Source: Bacteroidota bacterium
GTDB taxonomy: Bacteria > Bacteroidota > Bacteroidia > B-17B0 > Aurantibacillaceae
Direction: 5' to 3'
NCBI GenBank assembly: GCA_018267655.1
Contig: JAFDYB010000057.1
Span: 62,001 to 126,000 of the forward strand
DNA: 64,000 nucleotides
The first letter of the stretch is position 1; each line of letters opens with the position of its first letter. Positions 1-9,087 of the stretch are shown in pieces. Both the position numbers and the translations under genes were made by a program. The notes under the pieces were generated by a model. That model was not told the origin of the DNA. It did no database searches and saw only the letters and a program-made list of their open reading frames with translations.

Positions 1-2
1 AG

Positions 3-2012
3 TTAGTTACTCCTAAACAAACACAGATGTTTACTACCGGCGTAAATTATTCTTTAACCGAACAACATGCAATTGGCATTGAGGGCGCTTATACAAAAAA
101 CGATGTTAATACTTATAGTCCCTATAATAAAAATAACGTATACGGCAATGGACTTAAAGTATTTAGTAAAAACGAAAAAAATTTAAGAAGCGATACATTA
201 GGAGGCATTTTAAAATTTATATATAACGCAAACGCAGAATTAATAACAAAACAATTTAATCAAGTAGAGCGTTTTAGGAGCACCGAATTTGACAGAGATT
301 GGAATAGGCCCTTTAATTCACCCATATATAACGATCAACAAATTAGCAATGCCGAAATAGGCCTTGTGCATAGAAATGGAAATGGGTTAACGTATAATGC
401 CAATTATTTTAATGAGGGAACTAACTATCAAGGGTTGCGCCATAATGTTTTTGCTAAACGTTATAGAAAGTATGATGGTATGCAATATACCGGCTCGCTA
501 TTGAACACTATTGATAACAACGCTAATCAATCAACTGAATTTTACAGGCATAAAACCCTTTTGTTTAAACAAATAAATAAATTAAAATTTAGTTTTTCTG
601 ATGAGTTTGAGCATAATATATTTAAAAATAAACTTACCGATTTACTTGCCCCAAGGGCATATCAATTTTGGGAATATGAAACAGCTATTAGTAGTATAGA
701 TAGCAGTAAAAATAAATTTAAAATATTTTACAAAGAACGCTACGATAAATTAAATTATGCTAATCAATTACGCGATAGCACCTACGCTCAAAATATAGGA
801 ATTCAATCCACATTTAACTCTATTAAAAACAATCCTATTTCGTTATATGTTACTTATCGAAAATTAGAGCTAAGAAATGTTGTAGGAAACTCTTTAAAGC
901 CTGACAATACATTTTTAAACAGGTTAGAGTACGCTCCTCGATTTTTTAAAAATTTAATTATTATGTCGGCATTTTATGAAACAGGTTATGGTTTACAAAA
1001 TAAGCAAGAGTATTATTACTTAGAAGTGCCACCAGGACAAGGGCAATACGCATGGATTGATTACAATAACGATGGCATAAAGCAATTAAATGAATTTGAA
1101 ATTGCACAATTTCCAGATCAAGCTCGGTATATTCGAATTTATACGCCAACAAATCAATATACTAAAGTGCTTCAAAATCAGGTTAGTTTATCTGCAACTA
1201 TTCGTCCATCAATCTTGGTTAAAAAAAATAAAACATTATTGCAAAAATTTGCACGTTTATGGGTATTTCAAGGTGTTTACAGAAAGGACAATAAAACAGC
1301 AGATAATGGAGACGTAAATAATTACAATCCATTTTATATTCCGCTTGACACACTTGTTTTATCGCAAAATAATAACATAAGAGGAAGTGTTTTTTTAAAT
1401 CAAACATCGGCAATATTTGGTGCTGATTATACAACAATTAATAACCGTTCAAAGCAATTACAAGTAAACGGAATTGAAACAAGAGCATTAAATAGTCATG
1501 AAATAAAATGGCGGTTTAATTTTTATAAAGCATGGTCGATTAACAGTGATAATATTTATAGTTTAAAAGAAAATAAATCGCAATTTTTTGTTCAGCGTAA
1601 CTATATAATACAAGGCTATGAAACTGAGCAAAAAATAATTTATCAGCCTAATACTACCTTTAGAATTTCTGGAGTTTATAAAATAGGTATTAAACAAAAT
1701 ATATACGAAGGAGGACTTCAAAAAGCTAATATTAATACCTATGGCTTAGAAATTAAATACAACCAAACAGAAAAAGGAAGTTTAAACGCTAAACTCGATT
1801 ACATTAAAATTACATATAATGGCATGCCCAACACGCCTGTTAGCTACGAAATGTTAAATGCTTTAACCGTGGGGCAAAACTTTACTTGGGAGTTGAGTTA
1901 TCAACGCAATTTAAATAGTAATATTCAAATTAGTATAACATATAATGGTCGAAAAATGCCGGGGAGTAATGTTATAAATTTAGGTGGAGCGCAAATAAGA
2001 GCCTTTTTTTAA
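3..2012 (+). CDS. Large surface/outer-membrane protein, C-terminal part (5' end outside window)
   Basis: The reading frame is open to the left edge (codons before the first ATG at 27 are all sense), so that ATG is probably internal and only the C-terminal ~670 residues are visible. The sequence is rich in Tyr, Asn, Gln and alternating polar/aromatic stretches, typical of Bacteroidota outer-membrane beta-structure, and ends in Phe-Phe, as many outer-membrane barrels do. A conspicuous acidic segment (YAWIDYNNDGIKQLNEFEIA, about residues 340-360 of the ATG-initiated form) resembles a Ca-binding D-x-N-x-D loop and recurs, from memory, in long uncharacterised Bacteroidota surface proteins. No enzymatic motif is seen. 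It converges on mfd with 13 bases between the stops. Function unknown. Confidence 0.7.
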   Translation, partial: LVTPKQTQMFTTGVNYSLTEQHAIGIEGAYTKNDVNTYSPYNKNNVYGNGLKVFSKNEKNLRSDTLGGILKFIYNANAELITKQFNQVERFRSTEFDRDWNRPFNSPIYNDQQISNAEIGLVHRNGNGLTYNANYFNEGTNYQGLRHNVFAKRYRKYDGMQYTGSLLNTIDNNANQSTEFYRHKTLLFKQINKLKFSFSDEFEHNIFKNKLTDLLAPRAYQFWEYETAISSIDSSKNKFKIFYKERYDKLNYANQLRDSTYAQNIGIQSTFNSIKNNPISLYVTYRKLELRNVVGNSLKPDNTFLNRLEYAPRFFKNLIIMSAFYETGYGLQNKQEYYYLEVPPGQGQYAWIDYNNDGIKQLNEFEIAQFPDQARYIRIYTPTNQYTKVLQNQVSLSATIRPSILVKKNKTLLQKFARLWVFQGVYRKDNKTADNGDVNNYNPFYIPLDTLVLSQNNNIRGSVFLNQTSAIFGADYTTINNRSKQLQVNGIETRALNSHEIKWRFNFYKAWSINSDNIYSLKENKSQFFVQRNYIIQGYETEQKIIYQPNTTFRISGVYKIGIKQNIYEGGLQKANINTYGLEIKYNQTEKGSLNAKLDYIKITYNGMPNTPVSYEMLNALTVGQNFTWELSYQRNLNSNIQISITYNGRKMPGSNVINLGGAQIRAFF

Positions 2013-2025
2013 TAATAGATTACTT

Positions 2026-5000
2026 TTATATTGATACTGTTTGTTCAATTGTATTGAAAATTTCAATAACCTTTTGTATTGAATTTACCTCATCAATATT
2101 AAGCCACAAACGGTTGTTTTGCTCTTTAAGTTTACATAGATGAGGATAATTTTGCGCATAGTTTAGTACAGCTTTAAACTGAGTTGAATTAAAATATTCA
2201 CTATCAGATTTACTTATAAAATAAGTAAGCATTTTCCCGTTTTTTAATGTAATTTTTTCAAAACCAATACGCATTGCTTGCCAGCGCATTTTCACTAAGC
2301 TAATTAATTCAATAGCCTCAGTAGGCAAGGGGCCAAACCTATCGCGTAAATTTTTTTCAAAATTTGCCAGCTCATCGACTTTAGTAATATTGTCTAGCTC
2401 TCGATATAAAATCAATCGCTCTGTTAAGCTGCTCACATAAAGTTCAGGGAGTAATAAAGGCAAGTCGGTTTCAACAATGGTTTCTTTTACAAATTGTCTG
2501 CTAAATGTTGCTTTACTTGCATCATTGTTATTTTCACCGATTGAGTTAATATACCAATCTTCATCTTTTAATTCTGATATGGCTTCATTTAAAATCTTCA
2601 TGTACGTGTCAAAACCCATATCATTAATAAAGCCGCTTTGTTCACCTCCTAATAAATCTCCGGCACCACGTATGTCTAAATCTCTCATTGCAATTTGAAA
2701 ACCGCTGCCCAAATCGCTGTAATCAACAATGGCTTTTAACCGTTTGCGGGCTTCATCTGTAAGTGCAATAGCCGGGGGTGCAAGTAAGTAACAAAAAGCC
2801 TTTCGATTGCTTCTGCCAACTCTTCCCCGCATTTGATGTAAATCGCTTAAGCCAAAATTTTGAGCTTGATTAATAATAATTGTATTTGCGTTACTAATAT
2901 CTAAGCCACTTTCAATAATCGTTGTAGCAACAAGCACATCATAATCGCCCTCCATAAAGCCTAACATTACATCTTCAAGCTTATCACCGTCCATTTGCCC
3001 GTGTCCGATAGCTATGCGTGCGTCTGGTACTAAACGCTGTATCATGCCTGCAATTTCCGCAATGTCGCTAACTTTATTGTGTACAAAAAAAACTTGTCCA
3101 CCCCTATTAAGTTCATTTGCTATAGCATCTCGTATTAATTCTTCACTAAAGGTGTGTAATTCTGTTTGCACCGGGTAGCGATTAGGGGGAGGTGTGTTAA
3201 TTACACTTAAATCACGAGCGCCCATTAAACTAAACTGTAATGTTCTGGGAATGGGGGTGGCTGTTAGCGTTAAGGTATCAATATTTGCTTTAAATGTTTT
3301 TAATTTATCTTTTACGCCTACTCCAAATTTTTGTTCTTCGTCAATAATCAACAAGCCTAAATTTTTAAATTTTATTTCTTTACCAACTAATTTATGTGTG
3401 CCAATTATAATATCTATTTTTCCTTCGCTTAATTTTTTTATTGTTTCTTTTTGTTTAGCTGCTGTAACAAAGCGGCTAATATAATCTACTGTGCAGGGTA
3501 AGTTAACCAAACGATTTTTAAATGTTTTATAATGTTGGTAGGCTAAAATGGTTGTTGGCACTAAAATTGCAACTTGTTTACTGTCGCAAACAGCTTTAAA
3601 GGCAGCACGAATGGCAACTTCAGTTTTTCCAAAACCAACATCACCACACACTAGTCTATCCATAGGCGTAGGTTTCTGCATATCGCGTTTTACATCAGCT
3701 GTTACTTTTATTTGGTCGGGGGTATCTTCATAAATAAAACTTGCCTCAAGTTCGTGCTGTAAATAATTATCGGGTAAAAATGCGTGTCCCGGTCGTGTTT
3801 TTCGTTCGGCGTATAATTTAATTAAATCGTAAGCAATTTGCTTTACTTTTGATTTTGTTTTTTGTTTTAATGTTTGCCAAGTACTGCTGCCTAGCTTGTC
3901 TATTCGGGGCACTTGCCCTTCTTTTCCGCTATATTTACTTATACGGTGCAGAGAGTGTATGCTTACGTAAAGCATGTCATTATCTTTAAACAAAAGTTTT
4001 ACACACTCTTGTATTTTACCGTTTTGAGTTATTTTTTGTAATCCTGCAAAGCGCCCAATTCCATGATCAATGTGTGTTACATAATCTCCTGGATTTAGCA
4101 TTAAAACTTCCTTTAAACTAAAGGCATCGTTATTTTTATATTTTGACTCTTTTAATTTAAAGCGATGGTATCGTTCAAATAATTGATGATCGGTAAAAAT
4201 CGCAATTTTTGATTCATCGTCAATAAACCCTTCATGAATGTTTAAATTAACGTGCTCAATTATTGATTCAAAGCTACGATGTTCTTTGGCCAGCAAATCA
4301 TTAAAAATATTTGTTAATCGTGATGCTTGTTTTGAGTTGTCTGTTAAAAAGTAATTTTTAAACCCTTTAGTTTTATTTTCTTTAAGATGGCTAATAAGCA
4401 GATCAAAATTTTTATTAAATGAAGGTTGTGGCTTTTGCTGAAAAAAAATAATTTTATTGCTTCCTGCTTGTGAATTTCCATAAAAAAAACAAATTTGTTT
4501 TTCAAGCGCCTCCTTAATTTCATGGCTTGTTGTAAATAGTTTTTGAGGTTCTAATTGCGCAATTTCGCCGGCATAATTATTATACTCTACTAGAGCCTTT
4601 TCAAATTTTTTATCGCAAGTTGCTGCCGTGTATTCTACATCATCAATAAAAATTAAACTTTGTTGTGCATCAAAATAATTTAAAAACAATACTTTTTCTT
4701 CATTAAACAGTGAGGAGTTTGTGTTGGGAATTATTGTAACGTAATCATAATTTTTATCTGACAGTTGTGTTGCAGGTTCAAAGCTTTTAATAGAATTAAT
4801 TTCATTGCCAAAAAGTTCTATTCTGTAAGGCAGTTCATTGGCGTAGGAGTATATGTCAATTATACCTCCTCTAATAGCATATTGACCGGGCTCATACACA
4901 AAATCAACCATATTAAAATTATACGATTGTAAAAATTCAGAAATAAAATCAACAGATAGTTTTTCAGTAACTTTTATTTGAAGCGTGTTTTGATGTAACT

Positions 5001-5391
5001 TTTGTTTTAGAGTAACTTTTTCAGAAAGTGCATGCGGATAAGTTACTACAACATAATTTTTGTCGGTTCTACTAATAAAATTAAGCGTTTCGGTTCGCTC
5101 CTGAATATTAGCATTTGTTGTTCGTTCTATTTGATAGGGATTTTTATATGTTTCAGGAAAAAACAAACAATTTGCATAAGGCAACAATTGCTCTAAGTCA
5201 TTTAATATATAAGCGGCTTTTTCTTTATCGGAAGCAATTATTAGAAAATTTTTATGGTGCTTTATATATAAGCGAGCAATAAAAAAGGATAAAGCACTCC
5301 CTGCTAACCCTTTTAATTGCCATTTTTCATTAAGATTTAAACTTGCAATTTGCGAGGAAAATATACTCGAAAAAGAACTGTTTTTTAACAT
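2026..5391 (-). CDS. mfd: Transcription-repair coupling factor Mfd
   Basis: Superfamily 2 ATPase that recognises RNA polymerase stalled at DNA lesions, pushes it off and recruits UvrA for nucleotide excision repair. The 1121-residue protein is the usual family length. Visible parts in order: N-terminal UvrB-homology region, the RNA-polymerase-interaction (CarD-like) domain around residue 433 (PGDYVTHIDHGIGRF), Walker A near 585 (CGDVGFGKTE), Walker B/DEEQ near 682 (LLIIDEEQKFGVG), helicase motif SLMGARDLSV, motif VI-like QMRGRVGRS, and a C-terminal TRCF domain (SSLTERLILYREL). The ATG start at 5391 is the first codon compatible with the domain layout. Cytoplasmic; the gene seems to stand alone, 112 bases from the upstream ALDH-like gene. 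Confidence 0.97.
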   Translation of the reverse strand: MLKNSSFSSIFSSQIASLNLNEKWQLKGLAGSALSFFIARLYIKHHKNFLIIASDKEKAAYILNDLEQLLPYANCLFFPETYKNPYQIERTTNANIQERTETLNFISRTDKNYVVVTYPHALSEKVTLKQKLHQNTLQIKVTEKLSVDFISEFLQSYNFNMVDFVYEPGQYAIRGGIIDIYSYANELPYRIELFGNEINSIKSFEPATQLSDKNYDYVTIIPNTNSSLFNEEKVLFLNYFDAQQSLIFIDDVEYTAATCDKKFEKALVEYNNYAGEIAQLEPQKLFTTSHEIKEALEKQICFFYGNSQAGSNKIIFFQQKPQPSFNKNFDLLISHLKENKTKGFKNYFLTDNSKQASRLTNIFNDLLAKEHRSFESIIEHVNLNIHEGFIDDESKIAIFTDHQLFERYHRFKLKESKYKNNDAFSLKEVLMLNPGDYVTHIDHGIGRFAGLQKITQNGKIQECVKLLFKDNDMLYVSIHSLHRISKYSGKEGQVPRIDKLGSSTWQTLKQKTKSKVKQIAYDLIKLYAERKTRPGHAFLPDNYLQHELEASFIYEDTPDQIKVTADVKRDMQKPTPMDRLVCGDVGFGKTEVAIRAAFKAVCDSKQVAILVPTTILAYQHYKTFKNRLVNLPCTVDYISRFVTAAKQKETIKKLSEGKIDIIIGTHKLVGKEIKFKNLGLLIIDEEQKFGVGVKDKLKTFKANIDTLTLTATPIPRTLQFSLMGARDLSVINTPPPNRYPVQTELHTFSEELIRDAIANELNRGGQVFFVHNKVSDIAEIAGMIQRLVPDARIAIGHGQMDGDKLEDVMLGFMEGDYDVLVATTIIESGLDISNANTIIINQAQNFGLSDLHQMRGRVGRSNRKAFCYLLAPPAIALTDEARKRLKAIVDYSDLGSGFQIAMRDLDIRGAGDLLGGEQSGFINDMGFDTYMKILNEAISELKDEDWYINSIGENNNDASKATFSRQFVKETIVETDLPLLLPELYVSSLTERLILYRELDNITKVDELANFEKNLRDRFGPLPTEAIELISLVKMRWQAMRIGFEKITLKNGKMLTYFISKSDSEYFNSTQFKAVLNYAQNYPHLCKLKEQNNRLWLNIDEVNSIQKVIEIFNTIEQTVSI

Positions 5392-5503
5392 TTAAGGCGT
5401 AAATCTACTGACAATAGCCTAATTGTTGGCTATTTTTTTTAAAAATTTTATGCTTTAAAAAAGAGTTTATCCTGATATATTATAAAAGCAACACATATTA
5501 GGT

Positions 5504-6385
5504 TTAATATTTTCCCCCTAATTCTCCAATACGCTCAATAGGATGCCATGTTGTTTTTACTTCTTGTAAATCAGAAATAAAGTAAGGCGACTGCTGCTCC
5601 CCATCTAGCCAATTTCTATTCCAAACAAAACAGCGTTTAACATTTATCGAAGCATTTTCATGTATTTTTAATTGCTCGGGTTTATTTTCGCGTGTGTAAA
5701 TAATAGCATTTACATCCATGTGACTTGAAAAATGATCGTGCAACTCTGTTGAAGTACCGGTTAAAATATTTATTACCCCTGCGGGCAAATCACTTGTTGC
5801 AAGTACTTCTGAAAATGTAATAGCACTTAAAGGAAACTGCTCAGAGGCTAATACAACACAGGTGTTTCCGCCCGCAATTATTGGTGCTATGGTACTAATT
5901 AACCCTAATAAAGCAGGATTTTCAGGTGCAATAATGGATACTACTCCCATTGGTTCAAGCACAGAAAAATTAAAATGCGATGATGCAACAGGGTTTATAG
6001 AACTAAAAATTTGTTGATACTTATCGCACCAACCCGCATAATAAATTAATCGATCAATGCTACATAAAACCTCTTTTTCGGCCAATGCCTTTGTGTAACC
6101 TTGTGTTATGAGCTCTTCTATAAATTGAGATTTTCTCCCTTCAAGCATTTCTGCAATGCGGTATAAAATTTGACTGCGATTAAAAGCACTTTTATTACTC
6201 CACCCTGCAAATGCAGAACGGGCAGCTACCACAGCATTTCTAAAATCTTTTCGAGAAGATAAACAAACATTAGCAATTGATTGTTTGTTTTTATTTTTTA
6301 GTTCATAATACCTTCCGCTTTCGGTACGTGGAAATGAGCCGCCAATAAAAATTTTATATGTTTTTAATACTTTTAACCTTGTCAT
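5504..6385 (-). CDS. Short aldehyde-dehydrogenase-like protein (lacks catalytic half)
   Basis: 293 residues against about 480 for a normal ALDH. The N-terminal nucleotide-binding half is clear: IFIGGSFPRTESGR, ARSAFAGWSNKSAFNRSQILYRIAEML, GVVSIIAPENPALLGLISTIAPIIAGGNTCVVLASE, LPAGVINILTG. The chain then ends in EVKTTWHPIERIGELGGKY, before any catalytic-cysteine segment. I recall similar ~300-residue ALDH-like proteins with an EVKTxWHP tail beside deoC and a full ALDH in other phyla; no such partners are present here. Start: an in-frame TTG at 6406 would give 7 more residues but lies inside a TATATTTG promoter box (6411-6404), so ATG at 6385 is chosen. Probably without classical dehydrogenase activity, perhaps a subunit or scaffold (inference). 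Confidence 0.75.
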   Translation of the reverse strand: MTRLKVLKTYKIFIGGSFPRTESGRYYELKNKNKQSIANVCLSSRKDFRNAVVAARSAFAGWSNKSAFNRSQILYRIAEMLEGRKSQFIEELITQGYTKALAEKEVLCSIDRLIYYAGWCDKYQQIFSSINPVASSHFNFSVLEPMGVVSIIAPENPALLGLISTIAPIIAGGNTCVVLASEQFPLSAITFSEVLATSDLPAGVINILTGTSTELHDHFSSHMDVNAIIYTRENKPEQLKIHENASINVKRCFVWNRNWLDGEQQSPYFISDLQEVKTTWHPIERIGELGGKY

Positions 6386-6403
6386 ACTTGTAATTTTTAT
6401 ACA

Positions 6404-6411
6404 CAAATATA
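6404..6411 (-). promoter_or_regulatory. Bacteroidota -7 box (TATATTTG) for the ALDH-like gene
   Basis: Read on the minus strand this is TATATTTG, an exact TAnnTTTG match. The expected transcription start falls about 5 bases downstream, giving a leader of roughly 13-15 bases to the ATG at 6385. No matching -33 TTG is seen at the right distance. Confidence 0.4.
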
Positions 6412-6436
6412 GTTTTTATGTAGCTACATATTTGAA

Positions 6437-7357
6437 TTAATAGTATAAGTAATGAAATTTAATTTTTTTTCGAGTATTAATTTCTAACGCAGGGGCAGGC
6501 CATTTTAAAAAAGATAGTGTTTTAGCTAATGGCGAAAAATTGTAGGTATTTAATTTAGTAACATCTCCATCTACACTAAAATAAAATTGACGCGTTCTTA
6601 GGCTATCCGGTAAAGCCATATACGACTCGCCTTTAATAGCGTTTTTTCGAGCGCCAATTAAATTATGCACCCCATAACCAAACGAAACGTTTAGCCATGG
6701 GGCAATTTCTGAATGAACCGGTAAAAAAGTTGAAGGGTTAATGCTCAACCAAATGGTTTGACCGTTATAATCTTTTATAATACGCTCACTTCGTTTTTTT
6801 CCTAATAAATCCGGGTTAATTTTTGCCAATGGCGTAAAATGGTAGCTATACACTAAACGCATACGTTGCTCATTCCATCCCCATTGCTGCGCGGTAAACA
6901 ACAACCCCCCCGAAAAATTAGCAACACAATCGCCTATCGAAAAGCCCCAAGCATTTGAAAAGCCATCAAACAATTCAACAATGCTTAAATAGCCAATACC
7001 TGAAACTAAAGAAGCAACTAAACTATTGTTTTTGTTTACCCCGCACCACTGCATTAAACCATATTGCATATTTGAAATTGTGTATGCAGCAAAACTGTGT
7101 CCGGCTTTATCCATACCCAACCACTCGCCATTATCGTTAAACAAATGAAATTTGCTTTTTGGATGATTTTTGTACCACAAAAAATACAAACTTGTTGATA
7201 ATAAAATACCAAAAGCGGCTTCACTTACAATCACAGTTGTAAAACGCTTTTCGTTAAAGGCATTTGCGTTTTGAATAAATGCATCTTGAGCAACAACTTT
7301 TGTTGTAGGCAAAAAAAACAGCAGTAGCGCTAAAATAAAAAGTAAACACCTATTCAC
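6437..7357 (-). CDS. DUF2279 family secreted/membrane protein
   Basis: 306 residues with an N-terminal signal segment (CLLFILALLLFFLPTTKVVAQ) and a second hydrophobic stretch (TVIVSEAAFGILLSTSLYFLWY). The core DKAGHSFAAYTIS ... SLVSGIGYLSIVELFDGFS ... GWGFS-like IGDCVANFSGGLLFTAQQWGW is, from memory, the signature of DUF2279, a conserved Bacteroidota envelope family of unknown function. The start codon is GTG at 7357, placed directly before the signal peptide; no ATG fits. The gene stops 25 bases before the -7 box of the downstream ALDH-like gene, so the two are probably separate units. No catalytic prediction is offered. Confidence 0.75.
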   Translation of the reverse strand: MNRCLLFILALLLFFLPTTKVVAQDAFIQNANAFNEKRFTTVIVSEAAFGILLSTSLYFLWYKNHPKSKFHLFNDNGEWLGMDKAGHSFAAYTISNMQYGLMQWCGVNKNNSLVASLVSGIGYLSIVELFDGFSNAWGFSIGDCVANFSGGLLFTAQQWGWNEQRMRLVYSYHFTPLAKINPDLLGKKRSERIIKDYNGQTIWLSINPSTFLPVHSEIAPWLNVSFGYGVHNLIGARKNAIKGESYMALPDSLRTRQFYFSVDGDVTKLNTYNFSPLAKTLSFLKWPAPALEINTRKKIKFHYLYY

Positions 7358-7602
7358 CTTCGTAAAAGTAAAAAAATTAAATTATAACAAGTGCAGATAT
7401 GTTTTTAAAGAAAATAGAATTGCTTTTTGCATTAGGTAATGAAAAAAATTTGCGTAACAAGAAATGCACTATAGTTGTGTTCAAAAGCTATATATTCATA
7501 GCATTTATGGGTAAACCTATGTTTTGAGAAAATAACCATATCAAGAAAGAAGTATTAGAAAAACATGTTTATTTACTTATTTTTTATATTAAAAATTTTA
7601 TT

Positions 7603-7924
7603 ATGGATTTAGGCTTAACTACCAACGAAAAACTGCGCCGTTTTATGGCAGATACCTCGGGCACCCAATTTGATAGCATTGTGCAACTTATGATGAACAT
7701 ATATGTACTTTTGCTTTAATGTATTGTACGTACAATTTGAGGCAAACGAAAATCAATATCAGTCCATTAGTATATGCGATATAAACGGCAGAGTTTTAAT
7801 TAGCCAAAGCTGTGTTCAAAATTGTGAAATAGACACTCACACTTTAACTAACGGCATTTATTTTGTAAATTTGTTTATCGACGAAAAATTAGTAAGTACC
7901 AAAAAATTGGTAATTATAAAATAG
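7603..7924 (+). pseudogene. Decayed gene ending in a T9SS type A sorting domain
   Basis: Two short frames abut here. The first (ATG at 7603, stop at 7719) encodes 38 residues beginning MDLGLTTNEKLRRF, not recognised. The second (7703-7924) encodes about 73 residues whose end (SICDINGRVLISQ ... LTNGIYFVNLFIDEKLVSTKKLVIIK) matches the C-terminal type IX secretion type A sorting domain (D-x-x-G-R ... GIYFV ... KKLV). A sorting domain is only useful at the end of a longer secreted protein, and none is present, so this looks like the remnant of a larger gene that lost its body by deletion or frameshift. A perfect 14-base palindrome (ATTGTACGTACAAT, 7723-7736) sits just after the first stop. The flanks 7358-7602 and 7925-8020 hold nothing else I can identify. 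Confidence 0.5.
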
Positions 7925-8020
7925 TGGCAAGAAAATGTAAAATGTGTTTACACATAGCCATGGCTTTTATCGAAGGTAAAAGTTTATACAGCTAATTTTA
8001 TGCACATTGGTTTATAACTT

Positions 8021-8053
8021 TTGCTTACATATTCGTTAATTGCTATAAATTTG
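8021..8053 (+). promoter_or_regulatory. Promoter of crotonase gene (TTG / TAAATTTG)
   Basis: A TTG at 8021-8023 precedes TAAATTTG (8046-8053) by 22 bases, close to the Bacteroidota -33/-7 arrangement. The predicted start of transcription near 8058 leaves a leader of about 15 bases before the ATG at 8074. Confidence 0.5.
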
Positions 8054-8073
8054 TCGAAATTAAAAATTAAAAT

Positions 8074-8862
8074 ATGGTGGCAACATCTGAATTTATTTTA
8101 TCGGAAGTTAAAAACGGGGTACTAGTAATAACAATCAATCGCCCGGACAAATTAAACTCTCTCAACAAACAAACAATTGAGGAATTGCACGAAACCTTGG
8201 TTGAGGCTGAAAATATTAACGAAATTAAATCAGTTATCCTTACAGGTGCAGGCAACAAAGCCTTTGTTGCGGGTGCAGATATTGCCGAGTTTGCCAACTT
8301 TAGTATTGAACAAGGAAAGCAACTTAGCTCAATAGGGCACTTTAAAATATTTAATTTTATTGAAAATTATAGCAAGCCAATTATTGCTGCAGTAAACGGT
8401 TTTGCATTAGGTGGTGGATTAGAACTTGCATTAGCTTGCCATATTAGAGTGGTTGCTGAAAACGCCAAATTAGGCTTACCCGAAGTGAGTTTAGGTGTAA
8501 TACCAGGTTACGGTGGCACTCAACGTTTGGCACAAATTGTAGGCAAAGGAAAAGCGTTTGAAATGATTTTAACAGCCGATATGATTAATGCCGTAGATGC
8601 CTTAAAATGGGGACTTGCCAATTATACCACAACACAGGAAGAGTTATTAAACAAATGTTTTGAGATAACTACAAAAATTGCAAGCAAAAGTCCAACAGCT
8701 ATAAAAACAGCCATTAAAGTTATAAATGCAGGCTACAACAATAAGCTTAATGGTTTTGAAGTTGAAATTGAAGAGTTTGGAAAAAGCTTTGGCACTGCCG
8801 ATTTTAAAGAAGGCGTTAGCGCCTTTATGGAAAAACGTAAAGCAAATTTTAGCGGAAATTAA
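8074..8862 (+). CDS. Enoyl-CoA hydratase/isomerase (crotonase)
   Basis: A 262-residue crotonase, the normal family length. It should hydrate trans-2-enoyl-CoA to 3-hydroxyacyl-CoA in fatty-acid or amino-acid breakdown. The oxyanion-hole segments are present (AGNKAFVAGADIAEF near residue 60; NGFALGGGLELALAC near 110), and both catalytic glutamates of true hydratases appear to be kept (the Glu in GGGLELAL and the Glu in LPEVSLGVIPGYGGTQRL). It therefore differs from the second crotonase at 62183, which has lost the first Glu. It is monocistronic, with its own promoter upstream. Substrate chain length cannot be read from sequence. Confidence 0.93.
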   Translation: MVATSEFILSEVKNGVLVITINRPDKLNSLNKQTIEELHETLVEAENINEIKSVILTGAGNKAFVAGADIAEFANFSIEQGKQLSSIGHFKIFNFIENYSKPIIAAVNGFALGGGLELALACHIRVVAENAKLGLPEVSLGVIPGYGGTQRLAQIVGKGKAFEMILTADMINAVDALKWGLANYTTTQEELLNKCFEITTKIASKSPTAIKTAIKVINAGYNNKLNGFEVEIEEFGKSFGTADFKEGVSAFMEKRKANFSGN

Positions 8863-8983
8863 ACATTCGCTTTTATCTAATTTTACTATATAATTGCGTG
8901 TTTACAGCATAATATTTGCGCTTACTGCGTAATAATTGCAAATGCTATAATGAGAGTAATTTTTTTTATCCAATTATTAATGT

Positions 8984-9087
8984 TACATTTGCAGCCTAAA
9001 TTGAAAAACCTCGCCAATTCTTTGTCGGGCATCGAGCATTAAAGCAAGGTTTTTTGAGCTTTAATGATTAATTTAAAATTTTAAAAC
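8984..9087 (+). promoter_or_regulatory. Promoter and structured 5' leader of DEAD-box helicase (attenuator-like)
   Basis: The -7 box TACATTTG (8984-8991) is followed by a leader of about 90 bases. It contains AAAAACCT (9004-9011) facing AGGTTTTT (9048-9055), a stem ending in a T-run like an intrinsic terminator. A second, perfect 9-base pair CATTAAAGC (9037-9045) / GCTTTAATG (9058-9066) brackets the terminator's 3' arm. The two foldings compete, which is the layout of an attenuator or riboregulator. The 15 bases TTTGCAGCCTAAATT (8988-9002) recur at the tRNA-Lys promoter (10890-10904). What signal is sensed is unknown. Confidence 0.5.

Noticed and set aside
27..29. ATG at 27 as the true start of the first gene
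   Set aside because: The frame is open to the window edge and the protein lacks a signal peptide at this Met, so the start is probably outside.
5413..5440. AATAGCC/GGCTATT hairpin followed by a T-run on the plus strand
   Set aside because: It has terminator form only on the plus strand, where no gene lies upstream; on the minus strand, between the ALDH-like gene and mfd, no T-run follows.
6385..6406. TTG start giving a longer ALDH-like protein
   Set aside because: The codon falls inside the TATATTTG box; ATG 6385 fits better.
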